Below the pieces are notes generated by a model that was given only the letters and a program-made list of their open reading frames with translations, did no database searches and had not been told where the DNA came from. Position numbers and translations under genes: made by a program. Shown here piece after piece: positions 8,997-18,246 of a stretch of 64,000 nucleotides of DNA; positions within the stretch are counted from its first letter, which is position 1; the number at the start of each line of letters is the position of its first letter. The DNA lies in contig CAJWPZ010000002.1 of assembly GCA_913045325.1 (NCBI GenBank), positions 62,001-126,000 of the forward strand. The letters run 5' to 3'. This DNA comes from an uncultured Flavobacteriaceae bacterium. GTDB taxonomy: Bacteria > Bacteroidota > Bacteroidia > Flavobacteriales > Flavobacteriaceae.

Positions 8997-9818
8997 TTAG
9001 GCCAATACAAAATAAGTCACCCACAGCATCACAGCCCAAAAAGAGGCAATACCTTCTACCCAAAAAGAGGCAAAATATTTTGATTGCTCTACCCTTGAGA
9101 GGTACAAACAAAAAGCTATAAGCGCGCAAACTATAATCAAAGGCGCTGTTTTACTTAACACAAATGGCTGTTTTAACCCCTCCAGTAATAAGATCAAAAT
9201 AAGTAGCAGACCACCAAGAAGTTTTGTTTTTTGAATGCCTAGTAATTGAGGAAAGGTTACCAAAACGCTTTTATCTTGTGGCAGATCTCTAATTTCAAAA
9301 GGGATAATTAAAGCCAGTACAATAAAAAATCGTTGTGCAAAACAAAACCATAAATCTGGGGGAACACTATTGGCATAATACACGGGCACTAAAACTGTAA
9401 GGCCAGACCAAACTAAGGCTACTATAAACACTTTAACCCCCGCTATAGAGCGAAAATTTTTATGGTTTACAGCAGGTATCACATACAATAAGGTAAAAAA
9501 ACAAAGCACGCCAAGGAGTGTTAAAACTATAAAGTCTAATTGGGTTAAAAAAAACACCAGCAAACAAAATACTACCAAGGAGAATACCTGCAAATTTTGC
9601 AAACTCCTGATAAGGCTTTTATGTTGCAACCCTGCTAACTCTGCATATTTAATAAAATTATAACCCGTTACTGTTCCTAAAAAAGTAACCCAATACAAAG
9701 CAATAGGGAGTGTTATATTATATTCAGTACCAGTAACAAAAACAAGCCCCGTAACCCCTAAAGCAACATGGATACTGCTTTTTATGTAAAAAGAAAAAAA
9801 AGAGAGTAGCGGTTTCAT
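8997..9818 (-). CDS. Degenerate UbiA-like polytopic membrane protein
   Basis: A 273-residue hydrophobic protein with about eight membrane segments. The segment FEIRDLPQDK followed by FPQLLGIQKTKLLG resembles the second Asp-rich motif and following loop of UbiA prenyltransferases. The place of the first Asp-rich motif (normally ND..D) is TGYNFIKYAEL, which lacks the aspartates. I infer a UbiA-superfamily relative that has lost or changed prenyl diphosphate binding. It is convergent with the lipoprotein gene and divergent from gcvP. No substrate can be assigned. Confidence 0.55.
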   Translation of the reverse strand: MKPLLSFFSFYIKSSIHVALGVTGLVFVTGTEYNITLPIALYWVTFLGTVTGYNFIKYAELAGLQHKSLIRSLQNLQVFSLVVFCLLVFFLTQLDFIVLTLLGVLCFFTLLYVIPAVNHKNFRSIAGVKVFIVALVWSGLTVLVPVYYANSVPPDLWFCFAQRFFIVLALIIPFEIRDLPQDKSVLVTFPQLLGIQKTKLLGGLLLILILLLEGLKQPFVLSKTAPLIIVCALIAFCLYLSRVEQSKYFASFWVEGIASFWAVMLWVTYFVLA

Positions 9819-9877
9819 ACTATAAAATTACATATTCCCTGTCTTGAAACCCCCTAACAACCTCACTTTTTAAAAAG

Positions 9878-9936
9878 AATGTTAGTAACATTGGTTTTTG
9901 GTTGAAAAATAAACGTTTGTAAAATGTTAAACATTT
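9878..9936. promoter_or_regulatory. Two palindromes in the gcvP / UbiA-like divergent region
   Basis: AATGTTAGTAACATT (9878-9892) and AAATGTTAAACATTT (9922-9936) are near-perfect inverted repeats that share the half-sites AATGTT/AACATT but have spacers of 3 and 1 bases. They lie between two divergent genes and just upstream of the gcvP -7 box. They look like regulator binding sites; the regulator is unknown. Confidence 0.5.
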
Positions 9937-9958
9937 CATTTTTATTTTTTTTATGTTG

Positions 9959-9966
9959 TATTTTTG
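9959..9966 (+). promoter_or_regulatory. -7 box of gcvP
   Basis: TATTTTTG matches TAnnTTTG exactly. No TTG sits 19 bases upstream; that position is immediately next to the palindrome ending at 9936, so an activator may compensate. The leader to the gcvP ATG is about 90 bases. Confidence 0.5.
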
Positions 9967-10062
9967 CGTCATAATTTTAAGGGAGTTTTTTTATTATAAT
10001 TGTCTTAAAATCATACCACATAATTGTTCAATTAATACTATTTCCTGACAAAGGAAAATGCT

Positions 10063-12912
10063 ATGAATACAGACTCTTTTGCCCTTAGACATATTGGCCC
10101 TCGTAAAGAAGACCTTCAAAAAATGCTTGACACTGTTGGCGCACAATCAATGGAGGAGCTTATCAATCAAACCATCCCTAATGACATTAGGTTGGAAAAA
10201 GATTTAACGCTAGATATAGCGATGAGTGAGCAGCAATATCTTGAACATATTGGAGAACTTGCTACAAAAAATCAAGTTTTTAAAACCTATATGGGCCTTG
10301 GCTATCACCAAGCCATTACCCCTCCTGTAATACAAAGAAATATTCTTGAAAACCCAGGTTGGTATACCGCATATACTCCTTATCAAGCAGAGATTGCACA
10401 AGGACGTCTTGAAGCCTTGCTTAATTACCAAACCATGATTACAGACCTCACTGGTATGGAACTTGCTAATGCCTCACTACTAGATGAATCTACCGCTGCT
10501 GCAGAGGCAATGGCCTTACTTTTTGCAGTAAGAGAGAGACAACAAAAGAAAGACGCAGTAAATAAATTTTTTGTGTCAGAGGATATTCTACCTCAAACAC
10601 TTTCTTTACTTCAAACCAGAGCTACACCAATTGGAATAGAACTTGTTATTGGAGATCATAAAACATTTGACTTCAGCTCAGGGTTTTTTGCTGCCATATT
10701 GCAATACCCCGGAAAAAGTGGAAAAGTGTATGACTTTAGATCTTTTGTGGCTGATGCCAATAAAAATCAAATCAAAGTAGCTGTTGCTGCAGATATACTA
10801 AGTCTCGTAAAACTAGAAGCGCCAGGATCCTTTGGAGTAGACGTTGTGGTAGGTACCACACAAAGATTTGGTATCCCACTTGGTTATGGTGGGCCCCATG
10901 CAGCTTATTTTGCGACAAAAGAAGCCTACAAGCGTAATATTCCTGGACGTATTATTGGTGTTACCAGAGATACAAAAGGAAACCGTGCCCTTCGTATGGC
11001 ACTTCAAACAAGAGAACAACATATTAAAAGAGATAAAGCCACTAGTAATATTTGTACCGCTCAAGTACTACTTGCCGTTATGGCTGGTATGTATGGAGTA
11101 TATCATGGACCAAAAGGACTTACATATATTGCAAATAAAGTGCACAATCATGCTGCCACACTTGCCAATGCGCTGGAGCGTTTAGGATTAACTCAGGCAA
11201 ACGAAACTTATTTTGATACCATCGCTGTAAAAACAGATGCCAGCAAAATAAAATTCTTGAGTGAAGCAAAGCAAATGAATTTCCATTACCCAGATCTAGA
11301 AACTGTTTCAATCTCGGTAAACGAAACCACTACTTTAAAAGACCTCAACAAAATTATTGCACTCTTCGCAGAGGCAAACCATAAACAAACGTTTAAAATT
11401 TCAGAAATTAGTACTGGAAACGCAATTCCAAAAAGTATTGCTAGACAAACACCATTTCTAGAAAATAGCGTATTTAACTCCTACCACAGCGAGACAGAAC
11501 TCATGCGTTATATCAAGAAACTTGAACGCAAAGATTTGGCCTTAAATCATTCTATGATTGCTCTTGGAAGTTGCACCATGAAATTAAATGCTGCCGCTCA
11601 AATGCTTCCTCTAAGTAACCCTATGTGGGGCAACATGCACCCATTTGTTCCAGTAGAGCAAGCAGGAGGCTATCAAGTAATGCTTAAAAAACTAGAAGAT
11701 CAACTTACAGAAATTACAGGCTTTGCAGCTACATCTCTACAACCAAACAGTGGAGCTCAGGGAGAGTATGCAGGGCTTATGGTCATAAGAGCATACCATG
11801 AATCTAGAGATGATCACCACAGAAACATATGCCTTATCCCATCCTCTGCTCATGGTACAAACCCTGCAAGTGCAGTAATGGCAGGAATGAAAGTAGTAGT
11901 TACAAAGGCAAACGAAGAAGGAAATATTGATGTGGAAGACCTGCGAGCAAAAGCAGAAGAGCATAAAGACAATCTTGCTGCACTAATGATCACTTACCCA
12001 TCAACTCATGGTGTGTATGAAAGTGCTATTAAAGAAATCACAGGATTAATACATGACAATGGTGGCCAAGTATACATGGATGGTGCAAATATGAATGCTC
12101 AAGTAGCGCTCACAAACCCAGGAGCAATTGGAGCAGATGTATGTCATCTAAACTTGCATAAAACATTTGCCATACCTCACGGTGGTGGTGGCCCTGGTGT
12201 TGGCCCAATATGTGTTGCAACACAATTGGCAGAGTTTCTACCAAGCAATCCATTAATTGAAACTGGCGGTGAGCAAGCCATCACAGCCATCTCTGGCGCT
12301 CCTTGGGGAAGTGCATTGGCCTGTTTGATTAGCTACGCATATATTTGCATGCTAGGAGAAAACGGACTCAAAAAATCTACTCAATATGCTATTTTAAATG
12401 CAAACTATATCAAAGAGAGACTAGATGGGCATTTTGATGTGTTGTATGCGGGAGAAAAAGGGCGTGCAGCGCATGAAATGATTATTGATTGCCGTCCATT
12501 TAAAGACCACGGTATAGAGGTTGTAGATATTGCAAAAAGACTTATGGATTACGGTTTTCATGCTCCAACAGTATCCTTCCCAGTGGCAGGAACCATGATG
12601 ATTGAACCTACAGAAAGTGAAAGCCTTCAAGAGTTAGATCGTTTTTGTGACGCAATGATATCTATTGGTCAAGAAATAAAAGCCACAAGTAAACAAGAGC
12701 CTAATAATATGCTTAAAAATGCACCTCACACACAGGCGCTACTTACTGCAGATTCTTGGGATTTACCATACACAAGACAACAAGCCGCATTTCCATTAGC
12801 ATTTGTTAGCGACAACAAATTCTGGCCAAGTGTTGCCAGAGTAGATGACGCATATGGAGATAGAAATCTAGTTTGTACCTGCGCACCAATAGAGCAATAC
12901 ATGGAAGATTAA
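10063..12912 (+). CDS. gcvP: Glycine dehydrogenase (decarboxylating), P protein
   Basis: The PLP-dependent P protein of the glycine cleavage system. It decarboxylates glycine and passes the aminomethyl group to lipoylated H protein. At 949 residues it is the fused alpha-beta (homodimeric) form. The N-terminal half begins with FALRHIGP. The C-terminal half carries ALGSCTMKLNAA, HGTNPASAVMAGM and the PLP lysine K700 in LNLHKTFAIPHGGGGPG. A strong AAAGGAAA ribosome site precedes the ATG. The other system genes (gcvH, gcvT) are not in the window. A hairpin terminator follows. Confidence 0.97.
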   Translation: MNTDSFALRHIGPRKEDLQKMLDTVGAQSMEELINQTIPNDIRLEKDLTLDIAMSEQQYLEHIGELATKNQVFKTYMGLGYHQAITPPVIQRNILENPGWYTAYTPYQAEIAQGRLEALLNYQTMITDLTGMELANASLLDESTAAAEAMALLFAVRERQQKKDAVNKFFVSEDILPQTLSLLQTRATPIGIELVIGDHKTFDFSSGFFAAILQYPGKSGKVYDFRSFVADANKNQIKVAVAADILSLVKLEAPGSFGVDVVVGTTQRFGIPLGYGGPHAAYFATKEAYKRNIPGRIIGVTRDTKGNRALRMALQTREQHIKRDKATSNICTAQVLLAVMAGMYGVYHGPKGLTYIANKVHNHAATLANALERLGLTQANETYFDTIAVKTDASKIKFLSEAKQMNFHYPDLETVSISVNETTTLKDLNKIIALFAEANHKQTFKISEISTGNAIPKSIARQTPFLENSVFNSYHSETELMRYIKKLERKDLALNHSMIALGSCTMKLNAAAQMLPLSNPMWGNMHPFVPVEQAGGYQVMLKKLEDQLTEITGFAATSLQPNSGAQGEYAGLMVIRAYHESRDDHHRNICLIPSSAHGTNPASAVMAGMKVVVTKANEEGNIDVEDLRAKAEEHKDNLAALMITYPSTHGVYESAIKEITGLIHDNGGQVYMDGANMNAQVALTNPGAIGADVCHLNLHKTFAIPHGGGGPGVGPICVATQLAEFLPSNPLIETGGEQAITAISGAPWGSALACLISYAYICMLGENGLKKSTQYAILNANYIKERLDGHFDVLYAGEKGRAAHEMIIDCRPFKDHGIEVVDIAKRLMDYGFHAPTVSFPVAGTMMIEPTESESLQELDRFCDAMISIGQEIKATSKQEPNNMLKNAPHTQALLTADSWDLPYTRQQAAFPLAFVSDNKFWPSVARVDDAYGDRNLVCTCAPIEQYMED

Positions 12913-12929
12913 ATTATATGGTTTAAATT

Positions 12930-12972
12930 AAAAAATCCTCATTTTATTGAATTAAAATTGGGGATTTTTTTT
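12930..12972 (+). terminator. Rho-independent terminator of gcvP
   Basis: An A-rich left arm ending AATCCTCATTTTA pairs with TAAAATTGGGGATT, with one bulge and a G-T pair, and is followed by a run of T. It begins 18 bases after the gcvP stop codon. Confidence 0.75.
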
Positions 12973-13075
12973 TACTACGCAACATTAAATATTGACACAT
13001 TAAACAAGATACATTTGGAGAGAAATTAGCATCTATAGTGCATTCTTTTTCCTACATTAGCTAAAAATTTACACC

Positions 13076-14134
13076 ATGGGTATTACCATTACCGGGACAG
13101 GAAGCTATATCCCAAAAGAAATTACTACTAACAAAGATTTTGAAAATCACGATTTTTACAATGAAGACGGAACTAGTTTTTCTCATCAAAACGACGTCAT
13201 TATTGAAAAATTTAAGGCCATCACTGGAATCAGTGAAAGAAGGTATGCTCAAAAACAATATAGCACCTCAGATATTGCTTCTTTTGCCGCACAAAAAGCA
13301 ATAGAGTATGCAAAAATTGATCAAGAAACTCTAGATTATATAATTGTAGCTCATAACTACGGAGATGTCAAACATGGCAGTAACCAAAGCGATACTGTAC
13401 CCAGTCTTGCCTCTCGTGTAAAAAGTAATTTGCAGATAAAAAACCCTTCTTGTGTTGCTTATGATTTAATTTTTGGTTGTCCTGGCTGGCTAGAGGCAAT
13501 GATACAAGCCAATGCGTTTATAAAAGCGGGGATTGCTAAAAGATGTTTGGTAATTGGTGCAGAGACATTATCTAGAGTTACAGACCCTCATGATAGAGAT
13601 TCTATGATATATAGTGACGGGGCTGGAGCAACAATAATAGAGCACACAGAGGGTACAGAAGGTATTATTTCGCATGCTACCGCTACACACGCTATTGAGG
13701 AGGCCAATTATATCTACTTTGGTAACAGCAATAATTTAGAAGACCAAGATCCTAGGAAGTATATAAAAATGAATGGTAGAAAAATCTACAATTTTGCCTT
13801 AACAAATGTTCCAAAAGCCATGAAAAATTGTCTTGAGGATAGTGGATATGATATTAAAGATGTAAAGAAAATATTGATTCATCAAGCCAATGAAAAGATG
13901 GATGAAGCTATTGTAAAAAGATTCTATGGCCTTTATGACATGCAAGCGCCACAAGATATTATGCCAATGACAATAAACACTCTTGGAAACTCAAGTGTGG
14001 CAACGGTTCCTACACTGTATGATCTAATTGTAAACAACAACATGGAAGGGCACAGGATTAATAAAGGAGATCTTATTATGTTTGCCAGTGTTGGTGCAGG
14101 AATGAATATTAATGCAATGGTCTACAAAGCATAA
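13076..14134 (+). CDS. 3-oxoacyl-ACP synthase III-like (FabH-family) condensing enzyme
   Basis: A 352-residue thiolase-fold ketosynthase with the complete FabH triad: Cys135 in FGCPGWL, His269 in IHQAN and Asn305 in TLGNSSVATVP. It differs from housekeeping FabH by an extension near residues 20-45 (around FENHDFYNEDGTSF) and by being next to a methyltransferase and a glycosyltransferase rather than fatty-acid genes. Such paralogues condense a starter acyl thioester with an extender in lipid or secondary metabolite pathways. The substrate is unknown. The next gene starts two bases downstream. Confidence 0.85.
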   Translation: MGITITGTGSYIPKEITTNKDFENHDFYNEDGTSFSHQNDVIIEKFKAITGISERRYAQKQYSTSDIASFAAQKAIEYAKIDQETLDYIIVAHNYGDVKHGSNQSDTVPSLASRVKSNLQIKNPSCVAYDLIFGCPGWLEAMIQANAFIKAGIAKRCLVIGAETLSRVTDPHDRDSMIYSDGAGATIIEHTEGTEGIISHATATHAIEEANYIYFGNSNNLEDQDPRKYIKMNGRKIYNFALTNVPKAMKNCLEDSGYDIKDVKKILIHQANEKMDEAIVKRFYGLYDMQAPQDIMPMTINTLGNSSVATVPTLYDLIVNNNMEGHRINKGDLIMFASVGAGMNINAMVYKA

Positions 14135-14136
14135 TC

Positions 14137-14658
14137 ATGTACCCAGGAAACTATCCCAAAAAAAGATACAGAATCACCAAAGCTTTTTTAGAGCAAACCA
14201 TATCAAAACAAGAAAAAATTATTGATCTGGGCGTGGTTAATCCATTTTCTGAAATTTTAAAAAAAGAAGGATATAGCATCACAAATACAAACGGAGAAGA
14301 TTTAGACATAGACACAAAAGCAGTGCAAGTAGACGGCTATGATGTTGCTACCGCATTTGAAATATTCGAACACCTTGTCTCACCCTACAATGTATTAAAA
14401 GACATAAAAGCAAAAAAATTAATTGCCTCTGTGCCTCTTAAATTGTGGTTTGCATCTGCATATAGAAGTAAGACAGACTCCTGGGATAGGCATTACCATG
14501 AATTTGAAGATTGGCAGTTTGACTGGTTACTAGAAAAAGCTGGCTGGAGGATTAAAAAAAGTGAAAAATTCACAAACCCTGTTAAAAAATTTGGGTTTAG
14601 ACCTATCATGAGATACTTCACACCAAGATACTATCTTATCTATGCAGAACGTGTTTGA
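14137..14658 (+). CDS. Class I SAM-dependent methyltransferase-like protein
   Basis: A 173-residue protein with a compact Rossmann-like core: KIIDLGVVNPFSEILKK at about 27-43 is the position of the SAM-binding strand and loop, and FEIFEHLVSPYNVL resembles the motif found in type 11/12 methyltransferases. Near the C-terminus are WDRHYHEF and the cluster PVKKFGFRPIMRYF. The glycine-rich SAM loop is weak (DLGVVNP), so activity is not certain. It sits two bases after the FabH-like gene and overlaps the glycosyltransferase start, so the three are one translational unit. Confidence 0.7.
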   Translation: MYPGNYPKKRYRITKAFLEQTISKQEKIIDLGVVNPFSEILKKEGYSITNTNGEDLDIDTKAVQVDGYDVATAFEIFEHLVSPYNVLKDIKAKKLIASVPLKLWFASAYRSKTDSWDRHYHEFEDWQFDWLLEKAGWRIKKSEKFTNPVKKFGFRPIMRYFTPRYYLIYAERV

Positions 14659-15503
14659 AAATAACAATCATCATACCTGTATATAATGAACAAGCACATC
14701 TAGAATTAATGCTTGACTCTTTGAGGGGGCAAACCACCAAACCCTCTCAGGTTATTATTGTTGATGACAACTCCACAGACAACACCCCTAGTATCGTTAA
14801 AAAGTATGTTGACTCCTACCCTTGGATCACAGCTGTAAAGACACAAAAAACTTCAAAGCACAGCCCAGGAGCCAAGGTGGTAGAGGCTTTCTACGAGGGT
14901 TACCAAAAATGCAATCAAGACAGCCAACTTATAGGCAAGTTTGATGCAGACATCATACTCCCACCAAATTATTTAGAAAAAATGGTGGCCATCTTTGCCT
15001 CAGACAAACTAGTAGGCATGGCAGCAGGCAACCTGTATATTAAAAAAAGAGAGCGGTGGGTCTTTGAAAATATTTCAGAAAAAACCAAGGTGCGAGGGCC
15101 TATAAAGCTTTACAAAAAAGAGTGTTTTAAAGCCATTGGCGGTCTTAAAAAATCTATTGGTTGGGACTCTGTAGATGTACTATTGGCTGTGTTTCATGGA
15201 TGGAAAACTAGAACAGATACAAATTTACATGTGAAACACCTTAAGCCTACTGGGAGCGCCTATACCTCTGGAGCTAAAAACAAGCAAGGAGAAGCCTTTT
15301 ACAAAATGCGTTACTCAAAAACTCTTGCAAGAATTGCAGCTTTAAAACTTGCCATATCAAAAAAAGACCCACTTTTTTATTTGCACTGTATGCGAGGCTA
15401 TTCTATTTCAAAAAAACAGAAGCAGCCCTTTATGGTCTCTCAACAAGAAGGTGAATTTATCAGAAATCTACGCTGGGGAGCAATAAAAAAAAAGATACTA
15501 TAA
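14655..15503 (+). CDS. Family 2 glycosyltransferase
   Basis: A 282-residue GT-A fold enzyme. The nucleotide-binding strand ITIIIPVYNEQAHLELML opens the protein, followed by VIIVDDNSTDNT and the DxD-type metal site GKFDADIILP. It has no transmembrane tail. The start is a TTG at 14655 that overlaps the methyltransferase stop codon (GTTTGA); the next ATG would delete the essential first strand, so TTG is required. The product may glycosylate the lipid made or modified by the two upstream enzymes. Acceptor and donor are unknown. Confidence 0.85.
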   Translation: MKITIIIPVYNEQAHLELMLDSLRGQTTKPSQVIIVDDNSTDNTPSIVKKYVDSYPWITAVKTQKTSKHSPGAKVVEAFYEGYQKCNQDSQLIGKFDADIILPPNYLEKMVAIFASDKLVGMAAGNLYIKKRERWVFENISEKTKVRGPIKLYKKECFKAIGGLKKSIGWDSVDVLLAVFHGWKTRTDTNLHVKHLKPTGSAYTSGAKNKQGEAFYKMRYSKTLARIAALKLAISKKDPLFYLHCMRGYSISKKQKQPFMVSQQEGEFIRNLRWGAIKKKIL

Positions 15504-15561
15504 CATCTTATTATTACTTGGGGGTTAGATTATGATTACTTTTGAAAATAAAAAATTTAGA

Positions 15562-16647
15562 ATGAAAAATATAGGGAAAATAATACTTAGCATACTTATA
15601 ATTTCGGCTGTCGGGTATCGTTTATCGTCGCCTAATAAGAAACAAGAAATCAAAAAACCAAAAAACATCATTCTACTCATTGGAGATGGCATGGGTTTAA
15701 GTGAGGTTTCTGCAAGTTATTTTTTCAAAGACAGCACACCAAATTTTGACCGCTTTACCACCATTGGGCTTATTAAAACATCTGCTGCAGATGCCCTAGT
15801 GTGTGACTCTGCCGCAAGCGCAACTGCATTTGCCACAGGGGTGGCAACCTATAATGGAGCTATTGCTGTAGATATGCAAAAAAAACCAGTACCTACCATT
15901 ATTGAAAAAATAATACCCATGAATATTAGCACTGGAATTATTTCCACCTCTTCTATCATGCACGCTACTCCCGCTAGCTTTTATGCACATGCAGACTCTA
16001 GAAAATCCTACCAAGATATTGCTACTTTTTTACCAACCTCAAAAATTGATTTTATTGCAGGTGGAGGCACTAAATTTCTAGACAAAGACAATCGTGAAGA
16101 TGCCCGAGATCTTTATAAAGAATTTGAGGATAATGGGTATGAGGTACAAACCAATAGCCTACCCAATACAACAACAGATAAAAAACAAGCCATCTTTTTG
16201 GCAGAAGACGGGATGGGAAAAATGCTGGAAGGAAGAGGTGACTTCTTGCCCAATGCCACTAAAATAGCACTAGATAAATTATCAAAAAACGAAAATGGCT
16301 TTTTTTTAATGGTGGAAGGGTCTCAAATAGATTGGGGAGGCCACGATAATGATGCAGATTATTTAATAACAGAGTTGTTAGACTTTGACAAAACTATTGG
16401 CGTTGCTCTAGACTTTGCTGCAAAAAATGCAGAAACCCTAGTTATTGTTACTGCAGATCATGAAACTGGCGGCTTTACTCTAGCTGCAGATGATGGAGAT
16501 TATAACAAAATAAAACCCACCTTCTCTACCACTGGACACTCTGCAACTATGGTACCTATATTTACCACAGGACCTGGAGAAAACAATTTTGGTGGTATTT
16601 TTAAAAACACGGCATTATTTCAAAAAATGATGGATCTTTTTAATTAA
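15562..16647 (+). CDS. Alkaline phosphatase (PhoA family), membrane-anchored or secreted
   Basis: Hydrolyses phosphomonoesters outside the cytoplasm. From the ATG at 15562 it is 361 residues, with a hydrophobic signal segment at 7-18, the metal-binding IGDGMG (40-45), the nucleophile Ser83 in CDSAASATA and TADHETGG near the C-terminus. A perfect -7 box, TACTTTTG (15537-15544), lies inside the longer upstream reading frame, which supports the later start. It is smaller than E. coli PhoA. Its place after the FabH/methyltransferase/GT2 genes may reflect processing of a phosphorylated product or simply phosphate supply. Confidence 0.9.
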   Translation: MKNIGKIILSILIISAVGYRLSSPNKKQEIKKPKNIILLIGDGMGLSEVSASYFFKDSTPNFDRFTTIGLIKTSAADALVCDSAASATAFATGVATYNGAIAVDMQKKPVPTIIEKIIPMNISTGIISTSSIMHATPASFYAHADSRKSYQDIATFLPTSKIDFIAGGGTKFLDKDNREDARDLYKEFEDNGYEVQTNSLPNTTTDKKQAIFLAEDGMGKMLEGRGDFLPNATKIALDKLSKNENGFFLMVEGSQIDWGGHDNDADYLITELLDFDKTIGVALDFAAKNAETLVIVTADHETGGFTLAADDGDYNKIKPTFSTTGHSATMVPIFTTGPGENNFGGIFKNTALFQKMMDLFN

Positions 16648-16717
16648 AAAAAAGCTTTCTAGCCATACGTTAAATTCTCTTATCATAAATTTAGTACCTT
16701 AGCAATAGCTATATATT

Positions 16718-17455
16718 ATGAAATACCTTGAAGATATTGGATCTTACTTTTTAATGCTTAGACGCACCTTTAGTGGTTTTACAAAAGGAGATGTTTTAAG
16801 AGAATTAATATTTAAAGAAATTGATGATTTAGTCATGAGTTCTCTGGGTATTGTAAGTTTTATTGGTTTTTTTGTGGGCGGGGTTATCACCCTACAAACT
16901 GCCTTAAATTTAACAGACCCAATTATACCAAAAGAATTAGTAGCCTTTGCTACTAGACAATCTATCATCTTAGAATTTGCACCAACGTTCATCTCCATAA
17001 TTATGGCAGGTAAGGTAGGATCTTTTATCACCTCTAGCATTGGTTCTATGCGTGTTACAGAACAAATAGACGCCCTGGAGGTCATGGGTATTAATTCATT
17101 AAACTATCTTGTTTTTCCAAAAGTAATAGCGCTTCTCACCTATCCGTTTTTAATAGCAATTGCTATGTTCTTAGGTATTTTTGGAGGGCTTATAGCTGGA
17201 GTATATGGAGGGTTTGTTTCCCTCGATGAGTTTATAAGAGGCCTGCAAGAAGATTTCATACCATTTCATTTGGTATATGCTTTTGTTAAAACATACGTCT
17301 TTGCTTTTATACTAGCTACAGTGCCTGCTTGGCATGGCTATTATATGAAAGGTGGAGCCCTGGAAGTAGGTAAAGCAAGTACCAAGAGTTTTGTTTGGAC
17401 GAGTGTACTTATTATTTTTGCGAATTACATCATCACCCAATTACTTTTAAGCTAA
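16718..17455 (+). CDS. MlaE-family ABC transporter permease
   Basis: A 245-residue inner-membrane permease of the MlaE/YrbE class that moves phospholipids or related lipids between the membranes. It has five or so hydrophobic segments and the family signature around ALEVMGINSLNYLVFPKV. TACCTTAG at 16695-16702 is a one-mismatch -7 box. The stop codon overlaps the ATG of the ATPase gene by one base (TAATG). No MlaD-type MCE gene is present in this window. By position it could export a lipid from the preceding cluster, which is inference. Confidence 0.9.
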   Translation: MKYLEDIGSYFLMLRRTFSGFTKGDVLRELIFKEIDDLVMSSLGIVSFIGFFVGGVITLQTALNLTDPIIPKELVAFATRQSIILEFAPTFISIIMAGKVGSFITSSIGSMRVTEQIDALEVMGINSLNYLVFPKVIALLTYPFLIAIAMFLGIFGGLIAGVYGGFVSLDEFIRGLQEDFIPFHLVYAFVKTYVFAFILATVPAWHGYYMKGGALEVGKASTKSFVWTSVLIIFANYIITQLLLS

Positions 17456-18219
17456 TGATAGCAATAGATAATTTAAAAATGCAATTTGGTTCTGAAGAAA
17501 TTTTGAAAGGGATTTCTACGGTTTTCGAACAAGGAAAAACCAACCTAATTATAGGGCAAAGTGGTAGCGGAAAATCTGTGATGTTAAAATGTCTTATTGG
17601 TTTACTAAAACCTGTTGCAGGTAGTATATCATACCACAACAAGCCTACTAATGAAATGAATCTTGTGCAGCAACGCATTCTTAGAGAAGAAATTGGCATG
17701 CTGTTTCAAGGAGGTGCCCTTTTTGATTCTATGACTATAGAAGAAAACATTATGTTTCCCTTGAGAATGTTTTCTGAGCAGAGTAGACCAAAAATGATCT
17801 CTCGAGTAAATGAGGTGTTAAACAGGGTAAATCTAGACGGAGTTAACAATAAATTTCCTGGAGAAATTTCTGGAGGAATGCAAAAACGGGTCTCTATTGC
17901 CAGGGCTATTGTAAATAACCCTAAATATCTATTTTGTGATGAACCAAACTCTGGACTGGATCCAAAAACAGCTACTGTTATTGATAATCTTATTCAAAAA
18001 ATTACCCATGAGAATGACATTACTACCATTGTAGTTACCCATGACATGAATTCTGTTATGGAAATTGGAGAACGAATTAACTTTCTTAAAAACGGCATAT
18101 TAGTCTGGAAAGGGACCCAAGAAGAGATCTTTAAAACTAACAACCAAGACGTAACAGATTTTGTATACTCTAGCAACTTGTTTAAAAAAATACGAGACGT
18201 GCAAAACAAAAATATATAG
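17455..18219 (+). CDS. MlaF-type ABC transporter ATP-binding protein
   Basis: A 254-residue ATPase that pairs with the MlaE-like permease. Walker A is GQSGSGKS, the signature is SGGMQKR, and Walker B is LFCDEPNSGLDP with the downstream switch histidine in VVTHDMNSV. I start it at the ATG overlapping the permease stop codon, since the frame upstream of it is the permease coding region. It ends 27 bases from the convergent SprT-like gene, leaving little room for a terminator. Confidence 0.92.
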   Translation: MIAIDNLKMQFGSEEILKGISTVFEQGKTNLIIGQSGSGKSVMLKCLIGLLKPVAGSISYHNKPTNEMNLVQQRILREEIGMLFQGGALFDSMTIEENIMFPLRMFSEQSRPKMISRVNEVLNRVNLDGVNNKFPGEISGGMQKRVSIARAIVNNPKYLFCDEPNSGLDPKTATVIDNLIQKITHENDITTIVVTHDMNSVMEIGERINFLKNGILVWKGTQEEIFKTNNQDVTDFVYSSNLFKKIRDVQNKNI

Positions 18220-18246
18220 CAAATAAACAAGAAGGCTCTTCGTGCT

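Noticed and set aside
10868-11185. 105-residue frame inside gcvP
   Set aside because: Out of frame with a fully conserved P-protein; low-complexity composition.
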